From positions 1-28,603 of the IMG/VR virus record IMGVR_UViG_3300029985_000137: DNA of 28,603 nt. One strand, 5' to 3'. Shown here piece by piece: positions 15,848 through 24,094 of the stretch. This DNA is from a virus. The translations under genes were made by a program, and so were the position numbers. Every line of letters starts with the position of its first letter. The first letter of the stretch is position 1. Below the pieces are notes generated by a model. That model searched no databases, was not told where the DNA came from, and saw only the letters and a program-made list of their open reading frames with translations.

Positions 15848-16807
15848 TTAGATTCCAAAGAAGTCCTTGAAGCTCTTTTTCTCACCAGATTTCTTTTCTT
15901 GACTTTTTCCTGAAATTCCAGTATCTTTAATAGGAGCTTTACCAATTGCTTGTTGAGCAGCTTGAGCTTTAGCTACACGCTTTTTACGAAGCTTATTAAG
16001 CATTTGTTCACCAATGAGCTGTTCAACTGCATCTTCGGGAAGAGAGGCAAACATTTCTTTGAGATCGTTATGCATTTCTTCACGAACAAGAGGAATTACA
16101 TCATCAGGAGATACATCTTTACCGGCTTGAAGTGCGGCAAGCATATAATCTGCAATCTTTTTAACTGTATAGGGGGTTTTTGGAAGATCAGACTTAGCTA
16201 GCGATTGTTCCATTTGAACATCATATTGTTTGAAAGCTTGTTCCTGAAGACGATCGAATTCTCGTTTTTCAGATTCTTTCTTTTCATTATCACGTTCAAA
16301 TTTAATGCGCTGAAGTTCTTGTTCTAGCTGTTCTGCTCTAAGTTGTTCAGGAGTTTTCTTGGCATTTTCCATTTGTTTATTGATATATTGATCAATAACT
16401 TCTTCAGGCTTCATCCCGAGTTGGGACATAGCATGAAATGGATCTTTTCCAAAATCTGTAAAGAAAGCACGGACTTGTTTTTCAAGATCGGCGTGTTGTT
16501 GGGCGCGTTTTTGGCCCATTTTTGACATTTGAAGTTCACGAATTAAACGATCTTCATCATCTAAATCAATTTCTTCTTCAATTTCTTTACCATCTACTTT
16601 AAGTTTAAGCTTTTTGAGACGTTTTTCATTCTCTTTAGCTTTTTTTGGATCAAGTTTGGTAGTTTTAGCAGGTTCTGCTACAACTTCACCCTCTTCAGCA
16701 GCTTCTGCTGCATCAAGCTCTGCGTTTTCTTGGGAAGAATCGCCAGTTTCGGCTGAAGTTGCGGGGGTATTAACGACTGGTGCTACTGCAGCGGCTGAAT
16801 CACTCAT
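15848..16807 (-). CDS. Head scaffolding protein
   Basis: 319 residues; ATG 16807 follows AAAGGAAA. The N-terminus (1-50) is Ala/Glu rich and disordered; residues about 52-80 are strongly charged (KENEKRLKKLKLKVDGKEIE). A long coiled coil lies at about 135-205 (EQLRAEQLEQELQRIKFERD). The C-terminus is basic and ends GEKKSFKDFFGI, like the coat-binding basic helix of podovirus scaffolds. The acidic-then-coiled-then-basic layout and its place just before the coat gene are classic for scaffolds. I see no protease motif. Confidence is from layout, not from a sequence family. Confidence 0.75.
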   Translation of the reverse strand: MSDSAAAVAPVVNTPATSAETGDSSQENAELDAAEAAEEGEVVAEPAKTTKLDPKKAKENEKRLKKLKLKVDGKEIEEEIDLDDEDRLIRELQMSKMGQKRAQQHADLEKQVRAFFTDFGKDPFHAMSQLGMKPEEVIDQYINKQMENAKKTPEQLRAEQLEQELQRIKFERDNEKKESEKREFDRLQEQAFKQYDVQMEQSLAKSDLPKTPYTVKKIADYMLAALQAGKDVSPDDVIPLVREEMHNDLKEMFASLPEDAVEQLIGEQMLNKLRKKRVAKAQAAQQAIGKAPIKDTGISGKSQEKKSGEKKSFKDFFGI

Positions 16808-16848
16808 ATTTTCCTTTAAACCGTCCTAATGGATAGGTTTTATAAGTT

Positions 16849-16872
16849 AATCCGCCCGAAATGGGTAGGATT
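16849..16872 (-). other. Hairpin in the leader of the scaffold gene
   Basis: The minus strand can fold AATCC-TA-CCC / GGG-C-GGATT with a five-base loop. No T run follows, so it is not a simple terminator; an RNA processing or stability element is possible. It lies in the 82-base gap between the 127-residue gene and the scaffold gene. Confidence 0.35.
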
Positions 16873-16889
16873 TCATGCGATCATGAACT

Positions 16890-17273
16890 TTATTGGTCTG
16901 AATTTCCGCCAGAATTCTGAAGATTTTGAAGATAACGCATTTTTAATTGAAGTTTAGCTTTATCATCATCAGACATTTGAGGTTGTGGACTGAAATACGG
17001 CATACCAGTATCTGGATTGATGCCGTTAGAAGTTGGAGGCATTGCTCCTTTATAACCACCAAGAGGTTGAGCTACACCACCTTTGGTTGCCGCATTACTA
17101 ATTTGTGAATTAGCTACTGCTTCTGGATCTGGTTTACCAGGGGCAACTGTTAGCTCATTAGGATTAGCGGGTGGTAAAGTCGGAATATTGGGAAGATCTT
17201 CTTCATCTTTTCCGGGATTATTTTTACGAATAGCTTTGGATATTGCATTTAAAAATGCTGCTTGATCTGCCAC
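16890..17273 (-). CDS. Pro/Asn-rich phage protein, function unknown
   Basis: 127 residues from GTG 17273, which has a strong Shine-Dalgarno (AGGAGGG) inside the end of the upstream gene. A short N-terminal helix (QAAFLNAISKAIRKN) is followed by a Pro/Asn/Gly-rich disordered middle (NIPTLPPANPNELTVAPGKP) and a C-terminal helix (DDDKAKLQLKMRYLQNLQ). Two helices joined by a flexible linker suggest a binding protein in head assembly. I recognise no family; it lies directly before the scaffold gene. Confidence 0.7.
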   Translation of the reverse strand: MADQAAFLNAISKAIRKNNPGKDEEDLPNIPTLPPANPNELTVAPGKPDPEAVANSQISNAATKGGVAQPLGGYKGAMPPTSNGINPDTGMPYFSPQPQMSDDDKAKLQLKMRYLQNLQNSGGNSDQ

Positions 17274-17275
17274 GA

Positions 17276-17425
17276 TTAATACCCTCCTGGGGTAGGTACT
17301 TTAGGAACTTTAACTCCGCCCACATTTTGAGCTTTTGGCTTCTTAGGAGCACGAAGCTTCTTAGGAGCAAAAGTTTCTTTTAGCTCTGGCGTTAAAACTT
17401 TAAATTGACCCCATTGACTAGCCAT
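17276..17425 (-). CDS. Small basic protein (49 aa)
   Basis: MASQWGQFKVLTPELKETF, then a Lys/Pro-rich stretch APKKLRAPKKPKAQ and VKVPKVPTPGGY, ending TAA at 17278-17276. The ATG overlaps the TAA of the upstream 50-residue gene (TAATG). Its end carries the Shine-Dalgarno of the next gene. Highly basic, so nucleic acid or scaffold binding is possible, but function is unknown. Coding is supported by tight packing with both neighbours. Confidence 0.68.
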   Translation of the reverse strand: MASQWGQFKVLTPELKETFAPKKLRAPKKPKAQNVGGVKVPKVPTPGGY

Positions 17426-17577
17426 TATTTACCCGGATTCTTTTTAAGATCTTTTGCTTTAGAAACTTTTTGCGCAGGTTTGGGCATATGTGGAGGAGAT
17501 ACAAACCCTTGTTTTGGTTGCATTTTTGAAGGAGTTTTATCCTTCTCTTTTAACATATTAAATACATTAAATCTCAT
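17425..17577 (-). CDS. Small basic protein (50 aa)
   Basis: MRFNVFNMLKEKDKTPSKMQ, then PKQGFVSPPHMPKPAQKVSK and AKDLKKNPGK. ATG 17577 overlaps the stop of the upstream gene as ATGA, and its own TAA overlaps the next ATG. Basic and Pro-rich like the following 49-residue protein; the two may have related roles. No family recognised. Confidence 0.65.
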   Translation of the reverse strand: MRFNVFNMLKEKDKTPSKMQPKQGFVSPPHMPKPAQKVSKAKDLKKNPGK

Positions 17578-17906
17578 ACGTAATTTTTACCACTAACCCA
17601 AACGTTTAAAGTGCCGGTTCCGCTTGTAAAAGAATACACTACCTGTAAATAGTTGTAATGTATACCATCATTATTACTGAGTAAGTTACCAGAAGCGCCA
17701 CTAGCGGCAGTGGAAGAAATCTGATGGAGATTTTTAGGATTATTACCTCCATAGATAATAACATTACCAACGGGAGCGCCAGTCCATTCTGCATCTACAC
17801 ACCATCCAAGAACATTAGATAAATCAATAAGTTGACTAGTAATAGTTGAAGTCATTGCTTGGTTAGCAATAACTGGATTATTAAATTGTAAAGCAATTTC
17901 TGACAT
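17574..17906 (-). CDS. Beta-rich virion protein (110 aa)
   Basis: The protein contains LGWCVDAEWTGAPVGNVIIYGGNNP in its middle and ends NYLQVVYSFTSGTGTLNVWVSGKNYV. The 'sample-like' wording (W-x-G-x-P-x-G, then YLQVVY.. GTGTLNV...GK) is common in small phage structural or decoration proteins. ATG 17906 lacks a clear Shine-Dalgarno; the motif at 17922 ends 15 bases upstream. The stop codon overlaps the next ATG (ATGA). A virion role is inferred from pattern and position. Confidence 0.68.
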   Translation of the reverse strand: MSEIALQFNNPVIANQAMTSTITSQLIDLSNVLGWCVDAEWTGAPVGNVIIYGGNNPKNLHQISSTAASGASGNLLSNNDGIHYNYLQVVYSFTSGTGTLNVWVSGKNYV

Positions 17907-17908
17907 AA

Positions 17909-18094
17909 TTATATAAATCTCATAATAGTTGTTAAAATTAAGCCGATATTTAAAATAAAACTTGCAATTAAGATTTTCTTATATTTTGAATGTTGAATCT
18001 TAAATTGATTATTTTGAATCACATAGGATAATTGCTTAATTGTCATTTTTTTATTAAGGGTTTGATCTTTAGATTTTACAGTTAGTTTAGCCAT
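17909..18094 (-). CDS. Small single-pass membrane protein (61 aa)
   Basis: The N-terminal two thirds are strongly basic (MAKLTVKSKDQTLNKKMTIK ... HSKYKK). The C-terminus is one hydrophobic segment (ILIASFILNIGLILTTIM) ending RFI, so it is a tail-anchored protein with a positive cytosolic part. Its start overlaps the preceding stop (TAATG). The end of the gene contains the promoter-like motif at 17922. It might belong to lysis or to membrane-attached assembly; no family recognised. Confidence 0.65.
   Translation of the reverse strand: MAKLTVKSKDQTLNKKMTIKQLSYVIQNNQFKIQHSKYKKILIASFILNIGLILTTIMRFI
17922..17936 (-). promoter_or_regulatory. Phage promoter-like motif TTTAACAACTATTAT
   Basis: A motif copy inside the last codons of the small membrane protein gene, 15 bases before ATG 17906. 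It would start a transcript covering the small virion genes and the scaffold. Confidence 0.55.
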
Positions 18095-18540
18095 TATACC
18101 CCATCATCCCATTCGATGTTAATATAAAATGTATCAATAATTTCAGAGCCCTTTTGTACTGCGATATTTAAATAGAGTTGGGAAGGTATATTATTTTTTC
18201 CTTCTTCAGGACATAAATTAGTTACTGAATTAGGGTATAAATATAACCCCTGATCACCAGTTGCTATACCAGTATCGCTCCATGTTGCTAAAATTGGATA
18301 GCTAGGAATAGCGGCTTGTAGTGGGGTTGGCAAAACCCCAGTAGTATCAGTAACAGTAAATGATGTAACACAATCGCCAGATATTGGACTAGCAAACCAT
18401 AAGTTTACATTTTTTATTAATCTGCCAGAATAACTAACTTGCGTTTTATCTATACCCCCAAAAGTTCCGGGAATTTGAAATGAAATACTGCCAACCCCGG
18501 AAGAATTTGTTAAAAATGATAATCTACAATATTTTAACAT
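18094..18540 (-). CDS. Virion-type protein, family unknown (148 aa)
   Basis: Begins MLKYCRLSFLTNSSGVGSIS at ATG 18540, which directly follows the TAA of the upstream gene. It is beta-rich with repeated Gly/Ser/Thr: FQIPGTFGGIDKTQVSYSG, FTVTDTTGVLPTPLQ, YLNIAVQKGSEIIDTFYINI, ending EWDDGV. There is no signal peptide or membrane segment. Its place downstream of the 770-residue structural gene suggests a partner of that protein. No named family recognised. Confidence 0.65.
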   Translation of the reverse strand: MLKYCRLSFLTNSSGVGSISFQIPGTFGGIDKTQVSYSGRLIKNVNLWFASPISGDCVTSFTVTDTTGVLPTPLQAAIPSYPILATWSDTGIATGDQGLYLYPNSVTNLCPEEGKNNIPSQLYLNIAVQKGSEIIDTFYINIEWDDGV

Positions 18541-18894
18541 TTAGATATTCTCCGCTTGAATTAATTCAATAAGTTTATTTATTTGCGCTTTTTCTATATT
18601 TTTAATAATGTGTTGTTTATCTTGTGTATCTTTAGCAGCGTTAGATAATTGAGTTTTAGCTGCTTCCAAAGCCGTTTCTCCACCACCACAAAAATCAATA
18701 AATGATTTTAATACTGTTTGTGAAACTAGATCTGGACGTAAAATAACCCAAAGTCGATCATGTGCGGGAATAAATTCTTTTTGTAATAATTCAATAATTG
18801 TATAGTTATAATTAGAACCTTCATTACGAATATGTCTGCTTGGTTCATAACACGGTTTTAATGATCTGATATATTCAGCGGTTATTGTTTTCAT
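18541..18894 (-). CDS. Mostly helical phage protein (117 aa)
   Basis: MKTITAEYIRSLKPCYEPSR at ATG 18894, overlapping the TAA of the 770-residue gene by one base. The sequence contains IIELLQKEFIPAHDRLWVIL and a long helical C-terminus (LEAAKTQLSNAAKDTQDKQH, then IIKNIEKAQINKLIEL). 'IPAHDRLWVILR' is a phrase I associate with small phage proteins of unknown function. Translation is probably coupled to the gene before it. Confidence 0.65.
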   Translation of the reverse strand: MKTITAEYIRSLKPCYEPSRHIRNEGSNYNYTIIELLQKEFIPAHDRLWVILRPDLVSQTVLKSFIDFCGGGETALEAAKTQLSNAAKDTQDKQHIIKNIEKAQINKLIELIQAENI

Positions 18895-21206
18895 TATAAA
18901 TATACTACTGTTATATTTCCGCTAGATAAACCTGCAGAAACAACTGTTAAACCGGTAGTAAATTCGCAATCAAATACAACTGTTGTACAAGCAGAGTTGG
19001 CAATCGGACTTAATAACGCGATTGAAGTTCCACTAGCTGCGGTATTATCGTAAATCGTTACAGTCATCGATCCTGAAGTAGTTCCTAAAATAATTTTTGA
19101 AAGGACGCCTCTTCCGGTTTTAATTGTTTTTGTTAAAATTCCTGGTATATTAGAATAGTTATTTCTTGATCTAACTGCTATTTCCCCGGATATATTAGAT
19201 TGTGCATCAATCCTTTCTCCAGAAACCGCAACTGGCATTGTTGTATTAAATACCGCACCTATTTTAATTGGATTTCCAGTATCGGCAGTTAAACTTGCAA
19301 CATTACCTGTTATTCCCCAAGTTCCTAATTGAGCGCTAAAAATAGTCTGTTGTGAAAGTGAACCATCTAAAGAAACATTTATGGTACCAGAAGTATAGGC
19401 AGATGCTAGAATTCTAACATTTAAATAACCGCCACCGGTTATAATGACAGTAGTAGGTGTTGTTGCTGTAAAAGTTTGTGGATAAGGAGTTGTGGTTTGA
19501 ATAATATACATAGGTAATTGAACCCATGTATTATCAGCTAATTGTCCTTGTGCAATTAAAGTAGCCACAAATGTGCCGGTAATAGATGCTGTTACTGTAT
19601 AAATACCTTGACCGGTAATTGATACTGAACCATTAAGCGCGGTAATTGTTCCAGTTGCTGTGAAATCTGTTGCCGATGCTCCAGTATTCGTTGCAATTGT
19701 TGATAAAATAGCATTTGCTGAATTTAAATTAATTCCAACACTTGAATCCCAAGTCGCATTTAATGTTCCTGAAGTCCAAATCCCTAAATAGGGAGTTAAT
19801 TTAACTTGTTGAAATCCTCCACAAGGAACGATGTATGTTCCATTGGTAGAAAATCCGGCAGTCATTGCCCCATTCGCTATATTAAAATTTATTGGGGCCC
19901 AGTTTGTTCCATCAACCGTCCCTTCTACTAACATCGCCGCAGTAGACCAAGTTCCTGTTGTTGTAAATACTACAGTAGAACAACCGTTAGTTGTTGCAAT
20001 TATTGTTCCAGTTCCACTAGAAATACTACCAGATCCTTGATGATCTAGATGTGTATTTGAACCATTTTGTAACGCAAGTCCAGTAGTATTAGTAACAATT
20101 GAGGAAAGAGAAGTATTACTGGTGGTTTGTAATGCTGAAGTTGAAGCTCCGGTCGGTAATGAAACCGTTCCTGAAATATTATTAAGGTTCCAAGTTCCGG
20201 ATTGAGTAGATGCAAAACTTGTATTTCCAATCGAGCCGCCAGCTTGAAAGGGAGTACCGAGTGTAGTATTTATAGTAGTAAGGCCCGCCGCTGTAGAGGC
20301 GCCGGTTGGAAGTGGAAGAGAGGTAGCACTAATTGCTTGAGTTGCAGGGAAATTTGATACACTAACTGAGCCAATAGCATTTGAACCCGCAGCAAGTGCT
20401 GGTAAGGTTGCAAGGCTTACGGGTTGAGTTGCTGGAAAGTTATCTATATCAACATGAAGATTACTACCTAAACTCTGAGTTACTGTAACTGTAGTAGGCG
20501 GGGTGAGTGTAGTAATTTGTGAAGCTGGTAAAACAACTGGCATAGATGCCGATGTTAATGCTTGACCTTTAGCCGGAATATTCCCAGTATTTGTTGCTAT
20601 GGTAGAAAGGGATGTATTTCCAGAAGTTTGAAGTACAGAAGTCGCAGCTCCTGTTGGTAATGGAAGTGCAGAAGCAGACACTGAGAATGTACCAGTTCCG
20701 GCATTAGCGGTAACTGTTCCAGTTACTAGTTGAGTTGATGGAAAATTTTGTACATTTACACCTACTTGATTATTTACATCAACACCAATATTTCCACTAG
20801 AATCTAGTGTTAAATATTGAGCATTACCATTTGAATCTAAAACCCCAACCATATCAACATTTGAATTCGCTGGAGGAGTATTTATTGTTGCAATTGTTGT
20901 ATTTAAATTTTCTAAATTTGAAATTTCAGTTAATTGATTTGCCGATGTAGACGCCCCATTAGGCAAAGCAATGCCGCTAATGGTAGTATTAATAGAACCA
21001 TCAGTGTTAATTGCTAAAAAATTAGTTCCAGTTTTATCCGCAATTGCAGTATTATCACCGGCAGCAGCACTAAATTCGACATTAACTTCCCCATCAATAG
21101 TAACACCAGCCGTGATACTAGTATTAATAGTATTATTAGCAGGATCAAATACCTGCTGGATGATTTGTTCTTGACTTAATTGCGATGCATTAGGATTAAA
21201 TGACAT
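18894..21206 (-). CDS. Large repetitive virion protein (770 aa)
   Basis: The N-terminus SQEQIIQQVFDPANNTINT matches the opening of the 85-residue protein at 8371 in pattern. The body is built from two alternating phrases: 'NFPATQPVS' type (VQNFPSTQLV, DNFPATQPVS, SNFPATQAIS) and 'LPLPTGASTSALQTTSNTSL' type, at least four rounds between residues about 150 and 375. Later regions are beta domains (STAAMLVEGTVDGTNWAPIN, residues about 420; SGGYLNVRILASAYTSGTIN type, about 590). Such proteins occur as head fibres, baseplate or appendage parts in many phages. ATG 21206 has only a weak GAAG upstream. The exact place in the virion cannot be told. Confidence 0.7.
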   Translation of the reverse strand: MSFNPNASQLSQEQIIQQVFDPANNTINTSITAGVTIDGEVNVEFSAAAGDNTAIADKTGTNFLAINTDGSINTTISGIALPNGASTSANQLTEISNLENLNTTIATINTPPANSNVDMVGVLDSNGNAQYLTLDSSGNIGVDVNNQVGVNVQNFPSTQLVTGTVTANAGTGTFSVSASALPLPTGAATSVLQTSGNTSLSTIATNTGNIPAKGQALTSASMPVVLPASQITTLTPPTTVTVTQSLGSNLHVDIDNFPATQPVSLATLPALAAGSNAIGSVSVSNFPATQAISATSLPLPTGASTAAGLTTINTTLGTPFQAGGSIGNTSFASTQSGTWNLNNISGTVSLPTGASTSALQTTSNTSLSSIVTNTTGLALQNGSNTHLDHQGSGSISSGTGTIIATTNGCSTVVFTTTGTWSTAAMLVEGTVDGTNWAPINFNIANGAMTAGFSTNGTYIVPCGGFQQVKLTPYLGIWTSGTLNATWDSSVGINLNSANAILSTIATNTGASATDFTATGTITALNGSVSITGQGIYTVTASITGTFVATLIAQGQLADNTWVQLPMYIIQTTTPYPQTFTATTPTTVIITGGGYLNVRILASAYTSGTINVSLDGSLSQQTIFSAQLGTWGITGNVASLTADTGNPIKIGAVFNTTMPVAVSGERIDAQSNISGEIAVRSRNNYSNIPGILTKTIKTGRGVLSKIILGTTSGSMTVTIYDNTAASGTSIALLSPIANSACTTVVFDCEFTTGLTVVSAGLSSGNITVVYL

Positions 21207-21209
21207 AAA

Positions 21210-21362
21210 TTACTTCAATATATGTAACATTAAAAACATTATATTAAAACTTAAGGATACCCAGAATAATGGAGCGAAATAATTAAAATTTCGCATATAA
21301 GCCCGCATATATCTTCGATTGCGCGGATAGAAGTTAAGAACTTTTCCATTACTTTGTTCCAT
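21210..21362 (-). CDS. Small membrane protein overlapping the lysozyme-like gene (50 aa)
   Basis: The reading frame starts at ATG 21362, inside the last codons of the upstream gene, and ends TAA 21212-21210, three bases before the next ATG. The protein is MEQSNGKVLNFYPRNRRYMR followed by AYMRNFNY and a hydrophobic segment FAPLFWVSLSFNIMFLMLHI, ending LK. A basic first half and one C-terminal membrane segment resemble the 61-residue protein at 17909. A competing frame (ATG 21349, 32 residues) is shorter and ends midway. Function unknown. Confidence 0.55.
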   Translation of the reverse strand: MEQSNGKVLNFYPRNRRYMRAYMRNFNYFAPLFWVSLSFNIMFLMLHILK

Positions 21363-21801
21363 TTAAAACTCTAAAACTTCTAACTCTTCCAGAATTTTCT
21401 AGTTCATCCGGTGTCGGTTTGCTATATTGTCCGTGTTCCCAAGAATAGGCGGCTTCTTCAGGGGTTTTTTTAATTAATAATTTATCTGCTAATGATGAAG
21501 CTAGTTGATCTTGTAATTCAGGATCTTCTTTTAATTTATCTGAAACTTCATTAGGTTGCATATCTTGTAATTTATTAATTTTAAATTGTCTATCAAGATC
21601 TTGTGCGGTTAAAGGCATTAAACCATATTGACCAACCGCAGCAGTTCCAGAATGCATCCCAGAATTAACCATTTGATGATTAGTATTAGTTCCACTAGAA
21701 CTTTCTAATGTACTAATTTTCTTTAAAAAATCTTGTACTTGTTGGGCATGGTAGTCCCGAGGATCAACATAAGATGAAGGCGGTGGAGTATAATCAGGCA
21801 T
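21349..21801 (-). CDS. Lysozyme-like (transglycosylase) virion protein
   Basis: 150 residues. Residues 27-70 read KKISTLESSSGTNTNHQMVN...GTAAVGQYGLMPLTAQDL: the E-S-S-x-G-x-N cluster with catalytic-type E33, then G.YG.MP.TA, is the core of SLT/lysozyme-like domains that cut peptidoglycan glycan strands. A later SWEHGQY (about 119-125) fits the usual W-x-x-G region. At 150 residues it is close to a bare catalytic domain. It follows the portal gene after two bases, so it is likely a virion-associated enzyme helping DNA entry or assembly rather than the lysis endolysin, which is at 27017. Confidence 0.75.
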   Translation of the reverse strand: MPDYTPPPSSYVDPRDYHAQQVQDFLKKISTLESSSGTNTNHQMVNSGMHSGTAAVGQYGLMPLTAQDLDRQFKINKLQDMQPNEVSDKLKEDPELQDQLASSLADKLLIKKTPEEAAYSWEHGQYSKPTPDELENSGRVRSFRVLNGTK

Positions 21802-21803
21802 AA

Positions 21804-24094
21804 TTATTTATTAGATACATTTCCTAATGAGGATTCTTGAGCCGCAGGATTGGGTAATAGGCTTGCTTTAACTGTTGGAGTTTTGGGCATGCCTTTAACC
21901 ATTGGTGGACTCTGTGGAGAAGCCATAGGATGAGGAGCATGTTTACCATGATGAGATGGCCCTTGCTGTTGTGGAGGCCCCTGAGGCGCAGGGCCTTGAG
22001 GTCCAGCAGGAGGAGCGCCTTGTTGACCAGGAAGAGGCTGGCCAGGAGGCGGGATAGGCTGCTGGCCAGTAAGGGCTAGGAGCCTAGGATCTGTATTTTG
22101 TAAAGCATCCATATGTTGTTGTATATGATCCATTACAGTTTTAACTGTATTGACATCCGTACGAATATCTGTATCATCTAATACAGAACGATGTTCTTGA
22201 ATATGGAATGCATGAATATCTGTTGGCGCTGTAATAGGATTCTTACCTTCTGAAAGCCATTCATTTTCTTGACGAACAAGAAGTTGTTGGCTAACTTCAC
22301 CTTCAAACATAACATCAATACGTCCAGTATTAAGAACTTGAAAATATTGAGTAGGTTCTTTAATAATGCCCATTTGCATCATCTGTTCAGCCATTTGAAC
22401 ACGGCCAGCAATTGTACGAGAAAGAGCATTACCAACATCTACTACTACTCTATTAATAGCATGAAGATCTTCACCTGTAAACTCTTTAAGTAACATTTTC
22501 TGATTTTTACCGACAAGAGCAGCTACTTTAGGAGTATTAGCATAATCTTTAAGAATATTAATAATACCAGTACCACAATCTTCAATTAAACGAACATAAG
22601 ATTGTTGAAGGCCAGAGACATATTGAAGAGCCATCGATTGAACTAGAGCAAGAGCGGCACCAGACTTAAGAGAAGCTTCAGGATTACCACGAGCTACAGA
22701 GTTAACGCCGGAAATAGTTTCAGCGGATTCAATAAGCATTTCAAGAAACTTAAAGATTTCAGCAGGAGTTTGTGTTAAATTCAATGGAACAGGAGCAGAA
22801 TTAGCTTCAATAATATTCATGCCACCATGAAACTGGTCTACAGAAATATCTGCACCACGCTGTACATAAATATTCTGCACACCGAATGCTGACTGGTTAG
22901 ACATAATAGTAGAATAAAGCGCGTCAATACCCTGTTGAATAGGAAAGATGTCAAACATGCCTGAATAGCCATATGGAGTTCCGAGGATTTCACCAGCAGA
23001 AACCCGGAAGATAGGCATTACGCGATAGGGAAGCGGAGTATCAAGCATCACGCTATTAGTATCACAGAATAGCATATAACGCCCCTGAGGCATTGATTCT
23101 GTGCGTTTATGAAAGAACTCATATACTGGAACATCATCTGTATTATCATTAGACATTAAAGCCATACGATAAATACCGGCATCTGATTTAGAAGGAATAC
23201 CAGCTAATTGATCTTTAAGTTCAGGGTATTTGGCCATGAGATCGAACCGATTTTGAAAGGTTCTGATCATATACCAATCTAATTTCGCATTCTCTTTAGA
23301 TCCGTCGAATACGACATCAAATGGTGATAGATTAGTAAATTCAATTTCGCCTTCTTTAATTTCCAGACCATTCTCATCAATATCATAAACATCGCCAGCT
23401 GTGGCATTCCACTCCATTTTAATAAATCCAGCACCAAGAACAATAGCCATTTCAGCAGCAGTGATTAGAGACTTCTCTAAATGCTTCTCTCGCATATAAT
23501 AATCTAGAATACCATTAGCAAGATAGGTTTGTGCAATGGATTTATAATCACTATTAATAGCCCGAGCTTCCATTATTGGGCGATTGGAAGTAATCATTAC
23601 AAGAATGTTCTGAGCCAAGTTACGGAAGTGATTAACATGAAGACTTACAAACTCTTCTTGTTCTCCAGTAAACATAATCTGGTGGCCACCGCCAACGGAA
23701 GTATCAAAACAGCCATGATCAATTTTGTTACTCTTCTTTCGAAGGGAAGAACCTCTTCGGATTCTTCTCTACCTCTTTTTTTGTTATAAGGTAGTTCAGA
23801 CTATCGCACCCTTTTTCAAGGCCCACTCACTTAGTCGTTCAGGCTGGCTATTCGCCTTGCCCCTTGTTGTCCTCTACAGGAGTTCCAAGTCAATCAGAGT
23901 AGGTTTATAGAACGCAAAATTTACGTTCTCCACATCAGAGTTAATTTCTCTAGATATGCATTGGCTTCTAATACATTATAAAATGATTTTGATTTTGCTA
24001 AAAGAATAGATGCGGTATCATTTGCTTCTTTTGCAGCAAAATAGGTGGTTGTATCTCCACCATTATTACCGAACATTCCAGATGTAGTACTCAT
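21804..24094 (-). CDS. Portal protein, gene split by a group I intron
   Basis: Exon 1 is 24094-23923 (172 bases) and exon 2 is 23719-21804 (1916 bases); joined they give 695 residues in one frame. Exon 1 ends YLEKLTLMWRT, exon 2 continues YHGCFDTSVGGGHQIMFTGE, the wording expected in P22-type portals before VNHFRNLAQNILVMITSNRP (N-terminal wing). Also seen are DYYMREKHLEKSLITAAEMA, GAGFIKMEWNATAGD and a Pro/Gln/Gly-rich tail (about 615-695). Portals form the ring through which TerL pumps DNA. Unspliced, exon 1 stops two codons after MWR at TAA, and exon 2 alone (ATG 23675) would lack its N-terminus. ATG 24094 overlaps the HNH stop (TAATG) behind AAGGAAG. Confidence 0.88.
23720..23922 (-). ncRNA. 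Group I intron without ORF, in the portal gene
   Basis: About 203 nt on the minus strand. P1: exon GAACGT pairs with GCGTTC in the intron, leaving the diagnostic U-G pair at the 5' splice site (after 23923). P3: CCTACTC (23903-23897) with GAGTGGG (23828-23822). P7: GACTA (23836-23832) with TAGTC (23803-23799), inside R- and S-like elements CTGAACGACTAAG and GCGATAGTCTGAAC. P8: CCTT-GAAA-AAGG. P9: CTACCT (23794-23789) with AGGTAG (23774-23769), then two more hairpins, one capped GAAA. The last intron base is G 23720 (omega G). Splicing joins T with AT into a Tyr codon and restores the portal frame exactly. P4-P6 pairing is less certain. Confidence 0.9.

Noticed and set aside
21240-21350. A 32-residue frame MEKFLTSIRAIEDICGLICE.. 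(ATG 21349)
   Set aside because: It competes with the longer 50-residue frame that fills the gap to the next gene; only one is likely real.
21804-23675. Portal as a 623-residue gene starting at ATG 23675
   Set aside because: This start lies in the middle of the conserved N-terminal region. Upstream codons stay portal-like to the intron border, and exon 1 supplies the missing start.
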